A stretch of DNA of 64,000 nt from assembly GCA_964036315.1 (NCBI GenBank), contig OZ038485.1:93050285-93114284 (forward strand), given 5' to 3'. This DNA is from Acanthosepion esculentum (lineage: Eukaryota; Mollusca; Cephalopoda; Sepiida; Sepiidae). The notes beneath the pieces are model-generated. The model ran no database searches. It saw only the letters and a list, made by a program, of their open reading frames with translations, and was not told the DNA's origin. This document shows, one piece after another, positions 1 through 9,875 of this stretch (position 1 is the stretch's first letter; the number at the start of each line of letters is the position of its first letter). Made by a program: the position numbers and the translations under genes.

Positions 1-174
1 TGACATTAAAGCCTGGATTATTTGATTGCATCTACCATCCATCCGAAATGTATTTAATTCACCAGATGTAGGTACTTGATGTTTGCTCCCAATACAGAAA
101 CGGAAAAATGAATAATTCGTTTTGCACTACATAATTCAACAAACACTAATCCATAATCTAGTGATGAATATCTA

Positions 175-175
<1 letters not shown>

Positions 176-218
<43 letters not shown>
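176..218. repeat. (TA)n microsatellite
   Basis: Uninterrupted TA dinucleotide run. It is one of more than a dozen TA tracts in the window. Confidence 0.95.
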
Positions 219-223
<5 letters not shown>

Positions 224-287
224 ATCGCATATTGGGCGATGGTGTTAATAAAATAGCGCTCGATTTAATATAACAGAGGTATTAAAT

Positions 288-397
288 ATATATTAATAAA
301 TAAACATTTTTCCCCTGACCGGTAGCACGTCTCGGAGTTTCAGGTACAGCACCGAGCCGTGCTACCGGTGAGGAAAAATCTATATTTATTAATATAT
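288..397. mobile_element. Hairpin MITE-like inverted repeat
   Basis: Arms of about 40 bp (288-329 and 359-397) are near-perfect reverse complements. Each runs from an AT-rich outer end (TATTAATAAATA) to a GC-rich inner end (ACCGGTAGCACG). The loop itself contains a CTCGG/CCGAG stem, so the whole segment can fold as one hairpin. There is no coding capacity. It is probably a short non-autonomous DNA element or fold-back repeat; the family was not recognised. Confidence 0.6.
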
Positions 398-799
398 CTA
401 CACTACAGTTGAGGCCAAACCTTGTAATTTCTAAAGTATTCGAAAAACGTACTTTAAAGAAGAGAAAAGTATTATACATGGTTAAAAAAAATGAGGCATT
501 ATCTTTTTTACTAAATAATTTTATTATAACAAAAAGAAAAAAGAATTCTGTCATTAAATTTTGCTCTCGTCAAAATATCCTCCTTTAGTCTTGATTACTA
601 CAGCACAAATTTTAACATTGGTTGCAAATGTTTCTCAAAGTATAAGTTTGATAATTAATTCCATTCTTTTTTCAATAACTCTTTTTTTAATTTAATAGGT
701 CTTTTTCATTTTTTTCACTCTTGTCAAGTGCATCCTATGCTAATTCTGAGAGTGGCTTCAAACTTTTGAACTGTAATGTATACATACATAGCTACATAC

Positions 800-800
<1 letters not shown>

Positions 801-867
<67 letters not shown>

Positions 868-898
868 CAGGATGTTTGTGTGTGTGTGTGTGTGTGTA
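801..898. repeat. (TA)n then (GT)n compound microsatellite
   Basis: A TA run (about 801-862) is followed by a GT run (about 876-897). The open frames across it are low-complexity artefacts. The flanking 900-1300 contains two imperfect copies of a phrase around TTGGCCAG.GTGAGAGCC (near 1073 and 1128), a short local duplication. Confidence 0.95.
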
Positions 899-1531
899 AC
901 GAATGCACGGCCGCAATTTTCGACGGATTTGCACCAAAATTTACATGCACATGCTCCAAGTTAGGAAGAACGTCAAGACCGACGTTGCATTTCCCAACTC
1001 CCATCGATGGTAAAAATAATCTTTCTTTCATGCTTCTACGGCAGTTTTCATGTAGTTTGCGGCCATTTTCTACTGGCCAGAGTGAGAGCCTATCGCTAGC
1101 TGCCACGAATAGGCAGGAAGATTCTATTGGCCAGCGTGAGAGCCAACAGCTGATTGACACGAATGTTAACTATTATGCTAGCATGCAAAAAAGAAAATCG
1201 ATAGATGCATTCGTCACAAGTGGGAAAAATTTAAATCTGCATGGCACTTTACTCCAATTGGCACATTCGCTTGCTTAAACTCAACGTTGATTCTGATTCC
1301 GCAAAACTGGCTTGGGTGTGAAAAAGTATTTGTTGTTAACATTCTTTTTTCATTCGGTTTTTCCAGTTACGAGTCCTTTTTTAAAGCTGATCGTTTTGTG
1401 TTCATTTTGTTTAGTTCTTTTTTCGTAACAGATTTAATGTTTAGTATAGAGCTTAGAAAAAATTCGCTGTGTGATGTCAAAGATGACAATTTTAATAAAT
1501 CAAACAACACATATACGAAACCACAATAACT

Positions 1532-1852
1532 GTGTACAAATCCAAGTGCTCTTTTGGAGAATGTATCTCCAATGAATTAAATAATATTTATGTTGGTCAC
1601 ACCACAAACTCGCTTTCAAGACGCTTAACTCTACATTTAACTGATAACTCAAGCATTTTTAGGCATTTAAAACAACATCCCTGTCCGCGTACTCAATTCT
1701 GGAAAATCCTTGTTGACAACACAATTATACTTAAACATGAAAATAATAAACAAAACTTTAAAATCCTTGAAGCTATATAAATAAAACAGTTGAAACCTAA
1801 CCTGAACCAAATAAACTATGAAATCTGCACAAACATTCTTAAATGCCTATAA
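1532..1852 (+). pseudogene. Penelope-like element: GIY-YIG endonuclease fragment
   Basis: The reading frame has the layout of the C-terminal GIY-YIG endonuclease of Penelope-like retroelements. There is a Cys-containing start (YKSKCSFGEC), the GIY-YIG core NNIYVGHTTNSLSRRL with YVG for YIG and the Arg a few residues on, and the end motif KILEAI-stop-IKQLKPNLN...NILKCL. The same C-terminal pattern (ILE.LYI...LN...LKCL) recurs at 62.58-62.81 kb. A TAA at 1778-1780 interrupts the frame where the family has Tyr, and the frame then continues to 1852. The reverse transcriptase is absent, so this is a 3' fragment. Just downstream (about 1860-1889) is a small perfect hairpin, GAAGCCAT/ATGGCTTC. Confidence 0.75.
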
Positions 1853-2224
1853 TCTATAGCTGAAGCCATCGGTTTATACCAATGGCTTCCCATACTTAAT
1901 ACTTCTCGTTTTCACTCTCGCATGTGTGACGACACGAGCTACGACAGGTTTTTCGCTTCCTTGGCTCATATTTAAGAGTTTGTCGGTACTTTGTACATAT
2001 TCAAACAGCAACGGCGGGCCATTATTTTGCTTTCGTATATGTGTTGTTTGATTTATTAAAATTGTCATCTTTGATAATGGCTTATGTAAGCTGAAAGCTT
2101 AGATTGGATTCAAACATGTATCAATATGGTGCTTTACTTTCGGCTTTCAACGATAATGTGATTAAGCTTATCAGACAATACAAAAGGAACTTACTGAAAA
2201 TATATAGACAAAACTCGTCTATAT

Positions 2225-2227
<3 letters not shown>

Positions 2228-2276
<49 letters not shown>
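2228..2276. repeat. (TA)n microsatellite
   Basis: Pure TA run. Together with the run at 2413-2482 it produces an artefactual open frame. Confidence 0.95.
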
Positions 2277-2278
<2 letters not shown>

Positions 2279-2411
2279 TTCCAGAGTTTTTATGTAGCAG
2301 GTTTAACAGGCTAACGTCTTTTAACTACATTTGTTACGTTTTGTTAATACTTGTTAATACAACTGGATTTGCCATATATCACCACATTTTGTTTGGTTAT
2401 TTCCATCAATC

Positions 2412-2412
<1 letters not shown>

Positions 2413-2482
<70 letters not shown>
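2413..2482. repeat. (TA)n microsatellite
   Basis: Long TA run with one CATA interruption near 2427. Confidence 0.95.
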
Positions 2483-2484
<2 letters not shown>

Positions 2485-2527
2485 GAGAAGCCACGTATAC
2501 TTTCTTAATATGTATATAATATAGAGA

Positions 2528-2756
2528 AAACAACTGAAAAGTTGCAAATTTAAAATAATTGATTTTTTATTTGTCAAAGAATTTATTTATATTTTATTTA
2601 TATATATCTGATATTTCAGATCGGCTCTTTCATCATCCATTTCTGATGGAAGATCGGGGCCGATCTGAAATATCAAATATATATATATATATATAAATAT
2701 AAATAAATACTTTCACAAAATAACATTCAATTTTTTTTAATTTGCAACTTTTCAGT

Positions 2757-2762
<6 letters not shown>
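2528..2762. mobile_element. Long inverted-repeat (MITE-like) element
   Basis: About 235 bp that is almost entirely one imperfect palindrome. The outer ends are ACAACTGAAAAGTTGC and its complement near 2744-2760, and each end is itself partly self-complementary (AACTGAAAAGTT). The centre has perfect arms GATATTTCAGATCGGC and GCCGATCTGAAATATC around a 42-bp loop. The arms differ by AT-rich indels, and the right arm contains a (TA)n expansion. There is no open frame. It is probably a non-autonomous DNA transposon or fold-back element. Confidence 0.6.
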
Positions 2763-2792
<30 letters not shown>

Positions 2793-4023
2793 TACATACG
2801 TACAAAACAACTTACTCTCTACAAAGTTGCATTCTTGTTTCAATGCAACTGCATCTCGACTTGTGAGAACCAAAATGGTTATGAACAATTCTATTTACAA
2901 GAAAGCCGCTTATGGAAAAAAACATCGAGGAAACGAAGTAGGGCAAAGAAAAGGGAGAAAAGAGAATGAAAGGAAAGAGGGTGGCAGAGTAAGACAATAG
3001 TAATTGTTGATAGCAGTTTAGGTGGTGAAGTAATGCCATTAAGAAAATGGCCGGACCCAAAAACTTTTAAACAAAGCGAAAGTGCCCGCTTCAGTTTTGA
3101 TACCGTGCTACGGTCAGAAATCTAAGCAAGGGTACGCCAAACCTCCCAAGAAAAAGAGAGAAAGAGGGGGAAAGGTGAAAATATAAAAGTAGAGATGAAG
3201 GAGAAATAAGTATAGGCGAAGGCCATAGTAGTAACTTTTACCGATGAAGGGTCGGGGACCTTAAAACAAAACCAGAGCTGAATTACGCAGATTTAGGCTG
3301 AAGTTTCTGCTATTTGTTCTGGAATAAATATAGTATGTAAATTAATAAATAGTCATTTAAGTGGTATGTTAAATACATATGTTATTTGGGGTGTTACAAT
3401 AAATTTTAGTTCAGAATTTAAGATATAATTAAAAAAAACATATAAAGTATTGAATGTTAATATATATTTTTATACGCAAATTTTGGCCTATTCCCAAACT
3501 GTATAACTTGTAGAATAAGTTTGAATATAAATCGATTTATCTGATACTGTTGCTAGTATTATATATGTGCAGAAACAATGTAGAATAATAATCTAAGATA
3601 AATCAGTAGAAAAGTATATAAGTAGAAATTATATAAAGGAGGTGAGTTATAAATTTAAAAGTTTAGCAATATTGCAATGTTAGATCTTTAATGTGCCTAC
3701 AAAAAACAGTAGTTTCAAATCTTTGGTTTAATAATTGACTGTTATTAAGAAGCTCAATAATACATAATTTTTCCTGCAGACATAAAAACAAGGTTCTTTC
3801 ATAGATCTGCAAGTTCTGGCTTGTTTGAGAATTTTCCATTTAACCACAGGTGTTTTGTTTTTTGTTTTTTTCTTCAGTTTTTAGAAAGTGAAGTCATATT
3901 TCGTTTGCTTGCATTAGTACAGGAGGATACGTGGTTATAATATCGATCCTTAAAAGCATTCCTAGTGAACGAACTCTACTCTTGATATTGCTTAAGTTAG
4001 TGAATGCTTCAGTTAATCTTTGG
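2763..4023. other. No gene recognised
   Basis: Begins with a (TA)n run (2763-2787), then a purine-rich stretch (about 2930-3240). The rest is AT-rich sequence with frequent stops on both strands. No homology signal was seen. Confidence 0.5.
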
Positions 4024-4470
4024 TATTAAAAGCACTTTTGTTGGTATCTTAGTCAACTGCGCCCCACACATAATAATCAAGGATGTTGCAGTCTGAGGAG
4101 TTAAGCGGCCAGAGTTAAAGGGTTGATGTGGTCGCAGAAATTGCCTGACAGCCATGACTGGATTCTCCTGCATGAGTGGCATTGTGCAGAGTCCTGTTGC
4201 CAGACATAGCGTCCTTTAGCAGCAACCCCCTCGACTCAGGTTATCACTACCTTTTCAAGTCACTTTATGTAGGTGGCCATGGTGTGTCTGAGTCCCTTGC
4301 CAACAAATTCAGGATTTTATTCTTATCAGAACGATCAGAGTAATCACAATTAGACTCATCCAGACTTTCCAAATACTGTGCACTATTCTCAGATTGACAC
4401 CCAAACAGACTGAAATGATCGTATTGGAGCATCCGGCGAGAATGCCAAGTAGTCACGATGGTCTTGTTCT
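4024..4470 (-). pseudogene. Decayed mariner-like transposase fragment
   Basis: Read on the minus strand in two frames, the segment shows the C-terminal half of an invertebrate mariner-like DDE transposase. QQDSAQCHSC corresponds to the second catalytic Asp block (QQD.AP.H). It is followed by RIQSWLSGNFCDHINP and, after a frame change, SGRLTPQTATSLIIMCGA, which matches the usual 'W.P.SPD.NPLDYYVWG' block in degraded form. Several frameshifts and stops make it inactive. No terminal inverted repeats were found, so the element's limits are unknown. Confidence 0.55.
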
Positions 4471-4579
4471 CAAATACAGTGCCTAAATGACCCTAGTATA
4501 ATGTACAGTCCACAAAATCAAAAACGAACAACGCGCATGCGCGAAATTAAAAATATAAAATGGCGGCAATTTACCCATA

Positions 4580-4580
4580 G

Positions 4581-4671
<91 letters not shown>

Positions 4672-4676
4672 ATATA
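4580..4676. repeat. (CT)n then (TA)n compound microsatellite
   Basis: A CT run (about 4582-4621) passes directly into a TA run (4622-4676). Confidence 0.95.
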
Positions 4677-4857
4677 GTCTTTTTTACTACTTCTATTGTT
4701 TTTTACTACATCAATAGCTCACGGAATCCAAACCTGCCAGTGTTACGGTGAAGACATCAGCACCAGGTTGTTGGATGCGGTCAATGACAGAATTAATCAG
4801 AGTAGATCTGTGGCATTTTTATTAAAAAAAAAATTCATTTTAAATTCATATAAAATA

Positions 4858-4925
4858 CGTGCGTCCATTACCCTAGTTGATATTACTCTCCAAATTCTGC
4901 CATCAAATTGGGTAATGGACGGACG
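4858..4925. repeat. Short inverted repeat
   Basis: CGTCCATTACCC (about 4862) and GGGTAATGGACG (about 4911) form a stem of about 12-20 bp around a loop of some 30 bp. It may be the remnant of a small hairpin element. The flanks are ordinary AT-rich sequence. Confidence 0.4.
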
Positions 4926-5983
4926 TTCCTGATATAAATTTAGAATTTAATTAATGGCCAACAATGATCAATTCTGAAGTCTGGAAAATTATATGACAAT
5001 ATGAGGAGCAACGGGAAGAAATAAAAAATGAAATGATTGCGTAGAAGGTAATCAAACATTAGCAGTAAAAGCAGAATGGATGTCAAGTCGGTGACTAAGA
5101 AAAGAGAATCTCTTTCGAGGAATTTAATCATTAATAAAGGTAGTCGAAGACAAATGGTTTCGGATAATACATCCAGGAAAGGAAGCAATAAAACACTTGC
5201 TAAAAGGCCAGAGTGAACGCACAAAGAAATAAAGAAAAGTATGTTTCGCATAAAGACGTTTGAAAGAAAGAAAAAAAAACGTAGAAATCAAAAATGCGAA
5301 AATAATCTGGCAGGAATGTTACACTTCTGAGAACCGAAAATAGAAAGAAAAGAAACTGTATAAAAAATGATTCACTAAATGAATGATTATGTGTACATTT
5401 ACCTTCAAGTCCGATGGTCTTGCTCCCTGGGTGTGAACAAACCGGCGGAAATGAATTTAGGCTAATTTTAATATCGGATCGCAAAAGTAATAAAAAGCTT
5501 AGTAAACTATAAAGTGACTTCAATGGTTTTGCTAAGATTGTAAAAATTATCAGACTTCTAAATTTTACGTCAATCTAAGCAGTTAGTGATGCTTTTATTT
5601 AGTATAATTATCAAGTAAAGAAGAACAAAGGAAGCGAAACTGGAGGTTGGAAAAATATTTCGGTTGTCTCGCAAAAGGAGGGACAATAAAAATATTGACA
5701 CAGGTTAAAAGTAACAGCATCTAGTAAAGCATCCCGAAATGAAAGTGAGAAAATTGAAAAGTTTATATCTGGCCTGCACAGAATAAGGCCGACGGGTCAC
5801 ATCCCGCAATAGACGACCCAGGACGATACGACAAAAACTGTTCTTGCGACATCAAAAATGTACGCACACTTTTCTAAAAAAGATTTTTGGTTAATTTGCA
5901 GTGTAACACCCGCGCTCAGTTCACATTCACAATTTCCAGAATACTTACATTTATGTGCAATAGTACATGCTCCATTGGAATCT
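4926..5983. other. No gene recognised
   Basis: Purine-rich non-coding sequence with no supported gene. Open frames are under 110 codons, of biased composition, without recognisable motifs. The stretch near 5858-5983 may be the outer end of a Tc1-like element (see the next two entries). Confidence 0.45.
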
Positions 5984-6340
5984 GGCTTGATAAATTTGAT
6001 AAAATCTATCGCTTTGGAGTTATCGACAGTGAAATTTCGGATTCATTCGTTGGCGGCAACCATTACTGTCGTTAATTACATACATTCACTGAGGAAAGCT
6101 AAACGCGGAAGACTACGGTAAACTAAGCGCGGAACTGATTTTTCTTGTCTAAATTTGTCTCAGTTACTGCGTACGTGAAGTATTTAGGTAGACACACTCA
6201 GTTTGCGAAATGCTGATAGCTATTCTGCAGCGAATGCAAGCAAACAACGCCAGTAATGACTGCCGTCAAAGACGCGAATGAATCTGAAATTTTACTGCCG
6301 ATAACTCCAAAACGGTGGATTTTATCAAATTTATCAAGCC
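5984..6340. repeat. Imperfect inverted repeat upstream of a Tc1-like gene
   Basis: Left arm (5984-6090) and right arm (about 6226-6340) are reverse complements over roughly 110 bp. Shared blocks are GGCTTGATAAATTTGATAAA, TTTGGAGTTATCG, TTC.GATTCATTCG and CATTACTG. About 135 bp separates the arms. Both arms lie upstream of the transposase remnant, so they are not its two terminal repeats in the present arrangement. They could be a fold-back insertion or a duplicated, inverted long TIR. Confidence 0.6.
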
Positions 6341-6439
6341 ACATTAGTACCTACAATAGAAATATCCAAAGTAATTGGAAGATATCACCAAACTGGGAAA
6401 ATATTTGTTGCAGCTTCTGCGAAAGTACATAAGGTGGCC

Positions 6440-7229
6440 GATAAGGGTCATTCGAGGGTTGTTTTCCGATGTTCTTTGTCACGAATGAAACTTGAAGCTG
6501 TAAATAACCCAGGCCTGACCAATAGAGGATTACAGAAACAACATGTTAAGAAGTACTCGCTATGATCTTCTGAAAAAGGTCGGGGATTCAGTGAGATCAG
6601 TGACAAAGCCTCGATTGACAAAGGTACATATACAAATTCGTTTGAAATGGGCACAGAACATGAAAGTCGATTTCCCGAAAGTTTTGTTCACAGATGAAAG
6701 ACGTGCAACACATGATGACCCTGATGGTTGGAGCAAAATTGGGTCGTAAATAGACGAGATAGTCATCAACACTTGACACGCCAACAGGGAGGAGGAGGTA
6801 TTATGATTTGGGTTGGTATTATTGGAGGATATCATGGTTGGTCCGTGGAGAGGGCTTAACTGTACGAAATTAACCGCAGATGCTTATATAGCCTTCCTCA
6901 AAGAGCAACTGGTACCTTGGATAAAAAGGCAAAGAATCACTGTCAGGAGAAACATCGTATTTATACAAGATAATGCTGGTTCGCATTCAGTGCATAAAAA
7001 TACGGATTACCTGTAGAAATTAGGCCTCTGTGAACCTCGGAAGATGAACTGGCCGTTCAGTTCTCCAAACTTAAACCCAACTGAAAATCTGTGGGGAATT
7101 CTGAAGGGATGTGTTCATGAGAATGGAGGCCAATTTAGAAGCAAGGTTGACTTATGGCAGGAAATAGTAAACGTATGGCGTGAAATTACATCAGAGGAGA
7201 TCCAGAAATTGACGTGTTCGATGGAGTAG
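6440..7229 (+). pseudogene. Tc1-like (DD34E) transposase, decayed
   Basis: Three consecutive fragments in different frames cover much of a Tc1 transposase. The first (from about 6470) has a helix-turn-helix-side stretch ending in PRLTKVHIQIRLKWAQNM, then VLFTDERRATHDDPDGW with the first catalytic Asp. The second (6813-7013) carries the Gly-rich segment and NIVFIQDNAGSH with the second Asp. The third (7044-7229) has SPNLNPTENLWGILK with the catalytic Glu. All three DDE residues remain, but stops (near 6747 and 7014) and frameshifts break the gene. The N-terminal DNA-binding region is poorly preserved. A non-functional copy. Confidence 0.8.
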
Positions 7230-7498
7230 GGCCTTTTCCAAGTCATTAAAAAACTGTTCACATATCACTTATTAGCCAAATCCACGATCTTTTTTTTTTT
7301 AACTATGTTTACTTTTTATTTAGATTTAATTTCATCTTAGTTACTGTATGTATCCATAAAAATCTGTAAATGAAGAAATTAATGTTATTTTTCTTTTTTT
7401 ACAGGAGTTTTATTACACCGCGTCAATCATGTGACACACTAATAATTTAAGTACATTTGGTAAATGACTAAGTTCTGTTCTTTTTTCTAGAACCTTAC

Positions 7499-8328
7499 TG
7501 TTATGGGAACTTACCCATAATAATAATGGACTATTCCGGACATCATAAATACTGCGCCTCAAGAGGGAGCAGAGTTCACAGTCAGTCCTTTTTGGACGAC
7601 CCGGCTAGACAGTCGAACTCTCTGCCTCTGAGGCAGAGCGGAACTCTCTGCCTCTGGGCAGAGAGGAACTCGGACGAGGCTCCGCCGAAGAGCAGAGCCT
7701 CGTTCGGGGAGGTTGACCAACCCGATCCCGTTTATACGGGATCTACGGGCTATTTTTGGCCGAGCCTACGGGCTCGGGTACCCCACTTTAAACCCGGCCT
7801 TGTGCCACATCTGTCCCTCGTGGGGAGGATACTAAATACTTCAAAGTCAGTCCTTTTTGGACGACTCGGTTAGACGGTCGAACTCTCTGCCTCTGGGCAG
7901 AGAGGAACCCGGACGAGGCTCCCCCGAAGGGCAGAGCCTCGTTCGGGGAGGTTGACCAACCCGATCCCGTTTATACGGGTTCTACGGGCAATTTTTGGCC
8001 GAGCCTACGGGCTCGGGAATACCCACGGTAAACTCGGCCTTGTGCCAGATCTATCCCTCGTGGGGGAGGGGACAGTAAATACTGTTCAGAGTCAGTCAGA
8101 GACAGAGTCGAGAGTCAGACGATTACTGGACGACATTGGAATAATGATACTTGTCGAGACAACATAGTTCACTCTAACCAAATCTGATAGTCATTACTAA
8201 TACTTCTACTTCTTTGTATATATTTCTGTTTGTAATATATCTGTGTTATTCCATACCTGTGTTCGAGTTATTATTTATTGGTTCTACCTTGGACCATCAC
8301 CGTGGTACAAGGAACTTGGACCATAACA
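7499..8328 (+). mobile_element. Solo LTR of a Ty3/gypsy-type element
   Basis: The segment begins TGTTATGG and ends CCATAACA (8-bp inverted termini, TG...CA). It is flanked by a perfect 5-bp target duplication CTTAC (7494-7498 and 8329-8333). No internal coding region remains, so it is a solo LTR. The phrase ATAAATACTGCGCCTC.AAGAGG near 7546 also occurs in the short LTR at 57809-58041 (opposite strand). The T-rich region before the 3' terminus is likewise similar between them, so the two are relatives. This copy is much longer because of the repeated hairpin unit listed next. The orientation is inferred from the TATA-like ATAAATA upstream and the similarity to the other LTR. Confidence 0.8.
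7581..8090 (+). repeat. Hairpin-rich tandem unit inside the solo LTR
   Basis: Two full GC-rich units (from 7581 and 7846, lengths 265 and 245 bp) and the start of a third (8091). Each unit contains a series of perfect or near-perfect hairpins: CTCTGCC/GGCAGAG; GAGGCTC/GAGCCTC within a longer stem; GATCCCGT TTAT ACGGGATC; CCGAGCC TAC GGGCTCGG; and CCCTCGTGGGG. The first unit has an extra copy of the CTCTGCC hairpin. Related units occur at 27755-28400. Open frames across the array are not supported as coding. Confidence 0.85.
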
Positions 8329-8533
8329 CTTACAATTTTTACAGAGTAGGTGTATATATATGTTGTCATCATCCTCTGATAATTTCGTTAAATTTCAACA
8401 AGTAGTTTTTGGATAGGATGGAGAAACGTCACCTTGTTAATAATTTGAATCGCCGTGTATGTTATGCATTTCAATAGCTTTAGCGCAAATGTAAAACATA
8501 ATAACTTATAATTTGTGTCCAGTTATATATACT

Positions 8534-8814
8534 TTTATTTAAAGACATTTTTGATATGTTTAACATTCTTTTTATAGATACAAGTATTTAAGTAAATGTT
8601 CTGTTTATAATAAACAGTATTAAATAAATAAATAACCTGAATGTCCGAGAAATTTTCATAGAAAATTTTCGTTCTCCGATCTATGAAAATTTCTCGGACA
8701 TTCAGGCCGGTAAATGTTATTTATTTAATACTGTTTATTATAAACAGAGCATTTACTTAAATACTTGTATCTATAAAAAGAATGTTAAACATATCAAAAA
8801 TGTCTTTAAATAAA
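8534..8814. mobile_element. Near-perfect 280-bp palindromic element
   Basis: The two halves (8534-8661 and about 8681-8814) are reverse complements over more than 120 bp with few differences, from TTATTTAAAGACA at the ends to CTATGAAAATTTCTCGGACA at the centre. The arms contain the inner palindrome CTGTTTATAATAAACAG. There is no coding frame. A piece of one arm recurs at 59418-59458, so the unit is dispersed. It is probably a MITE or fold-back transposon. Confidence 0.75.
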
Positions 8815-9519
8815 TTGTCGGACTTTGTCCATTTCATAATATATACTTTTATATATACTTTGGTGTTATATATACTTTTATCTAGTTTTTGTTTTTATTA
8901 ATATAACCTAAAGAATGGTGTAAGATCTTACTCACTGAGTCGTCTTTTTTGTAATATTGTACAATATTTTTTACATAGTTTTTACTTATCGAATAGATAA
9001 AAAAAAATGTGAATTTTGTTTATAGTGATTGATTAGAATTTTGGTTCGTATATATTTTCCATTCCATGTATCGAATCCAAAAGAGATCAACTTTATATGT
9101 ACTTATTCTTGAAATAGTAACATTTTGAAATCAGTTTGGAAATGAGGTATTTCTGTACATTTTTTCAGATGATTGTAATACTAAATACTCAAAAATTGTC
9201 AAAACCTATTAATATTAATTAACATTAACTTGGCGTCTCTACTTGTCACACGTAACCCCAGCTTTCGCATCGGGTGCAATATTGATTTTTTAAAAGCAGT
9301 GAACAATCAACATGCCCGACTCCCCAATTCTCTGACAGTAGAAATCAGGTGTCTGTGAGTGCCAGCCGCCAGTTTGCAAAGGATTTCTCACAAAGGTGGC
9401 TGTCAAAAGAATGGAAGAGTTTGTAATCTGTTGCCGCAAGGTCTGGGAAGTAAGGTGCATGGTTCAATTTTTTTATTGTAGTTTCGAATCGATATTTGTT
9501 CATTCACTTCCAATTTGGG
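8815..9519. other. No gene recognised
   Basis: AT-rich non-coding sequence. Nothing beyond short A/T tracts was recognised. Confidence 0.5.
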
Positions 9520-9875
9520 GCTTGGGGGCCATATTACGTAGAATCACCGGTTCACATACGATCACCGAAGTTAAGCAACGTCAACCTGGTCAGTATCTAG
9601 ATGTTTGACCGTTTGGAAATTAGAAGTGTTGTAAGCTTGGATGTGTGTGTGGTATAATGGATAATGGTTTGGGATTGTTAATCAGAGGGCTGAGTTCCAA
9701 TTCCCGTTGGGTTCGCTATATGAAAATAGCCCTAGGAAAGGTATTCATCCATCTCTTATCCTTCAGCTATGGGTTAATTAGTAAGACTTGTATCACTAAA
9801 CAATTATTACCTGCTAATTTCTTTTTACTATCTAAAATTATTATTTGGTTTTAAATAGAAAATGAATCAATTTTT
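9520..9875 (+). mobile_element. SINE with 5S rRNA-derived head and tRNA-like part
   Basis: A 5S rRNA-like head (9523-9637) is followed by a tRNA-like segment. Its A-box-like sequence is GGTATAATGGATAATGG (about 9651) and its B-box-like sequence is GAGTTCCAATTCC (about 9692). The body begins CGTTGGGTTCGCTATAT, then CTAGGAAAGGTATTCATCC and CAGCTATGG. The tail includes TATCTAAAATTATT. The same body and tail occur on the minus strand at 17195-17438 and 26488-26910, and on the plus strand at 20040-20320. Order and family membership are seen directly; the chimeric origin is inferred from similarity to 5S rRNA and to tRNA promoter boxes. Confidence 0.7.
9523..9637 (+). pseudogene. 5S rRNA-like sequence (SINE head)
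   Basis: The core GATCACCGAAGTTAAGCAACG, followed by CCTGGTCAGTATCTAGATG and TTTGACCG, follows the animal 5S rRNA internal-promoter region (A box, intermediate element, C box). Similarity continues to GTGTTGTAAGCTT at the 3' end, so essentially the whole 5S length is represented. Many substitutions and its position directly in front of a tRNA-like SINE body indicate a retroposed head rather than a functional 5S gene. Confidence 0.75.

Noticed and set aside
7526..8167. Open frames in the hairpin units of the solo LTR, including phrases shared between units
   Set aside because: They lie in an LTR. The shared peptide phrases reflect the DNA repeat, and similar hairpins at 27.8-28.4 kb do not keep a common reading frame.
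9523..9637. Functional 5S rRNA gene
   Set aside because: There are many substitutions, no T-tract terminator at the expected place, and it is directly fused to a tRNA-like SINE body also seen elsewhere.
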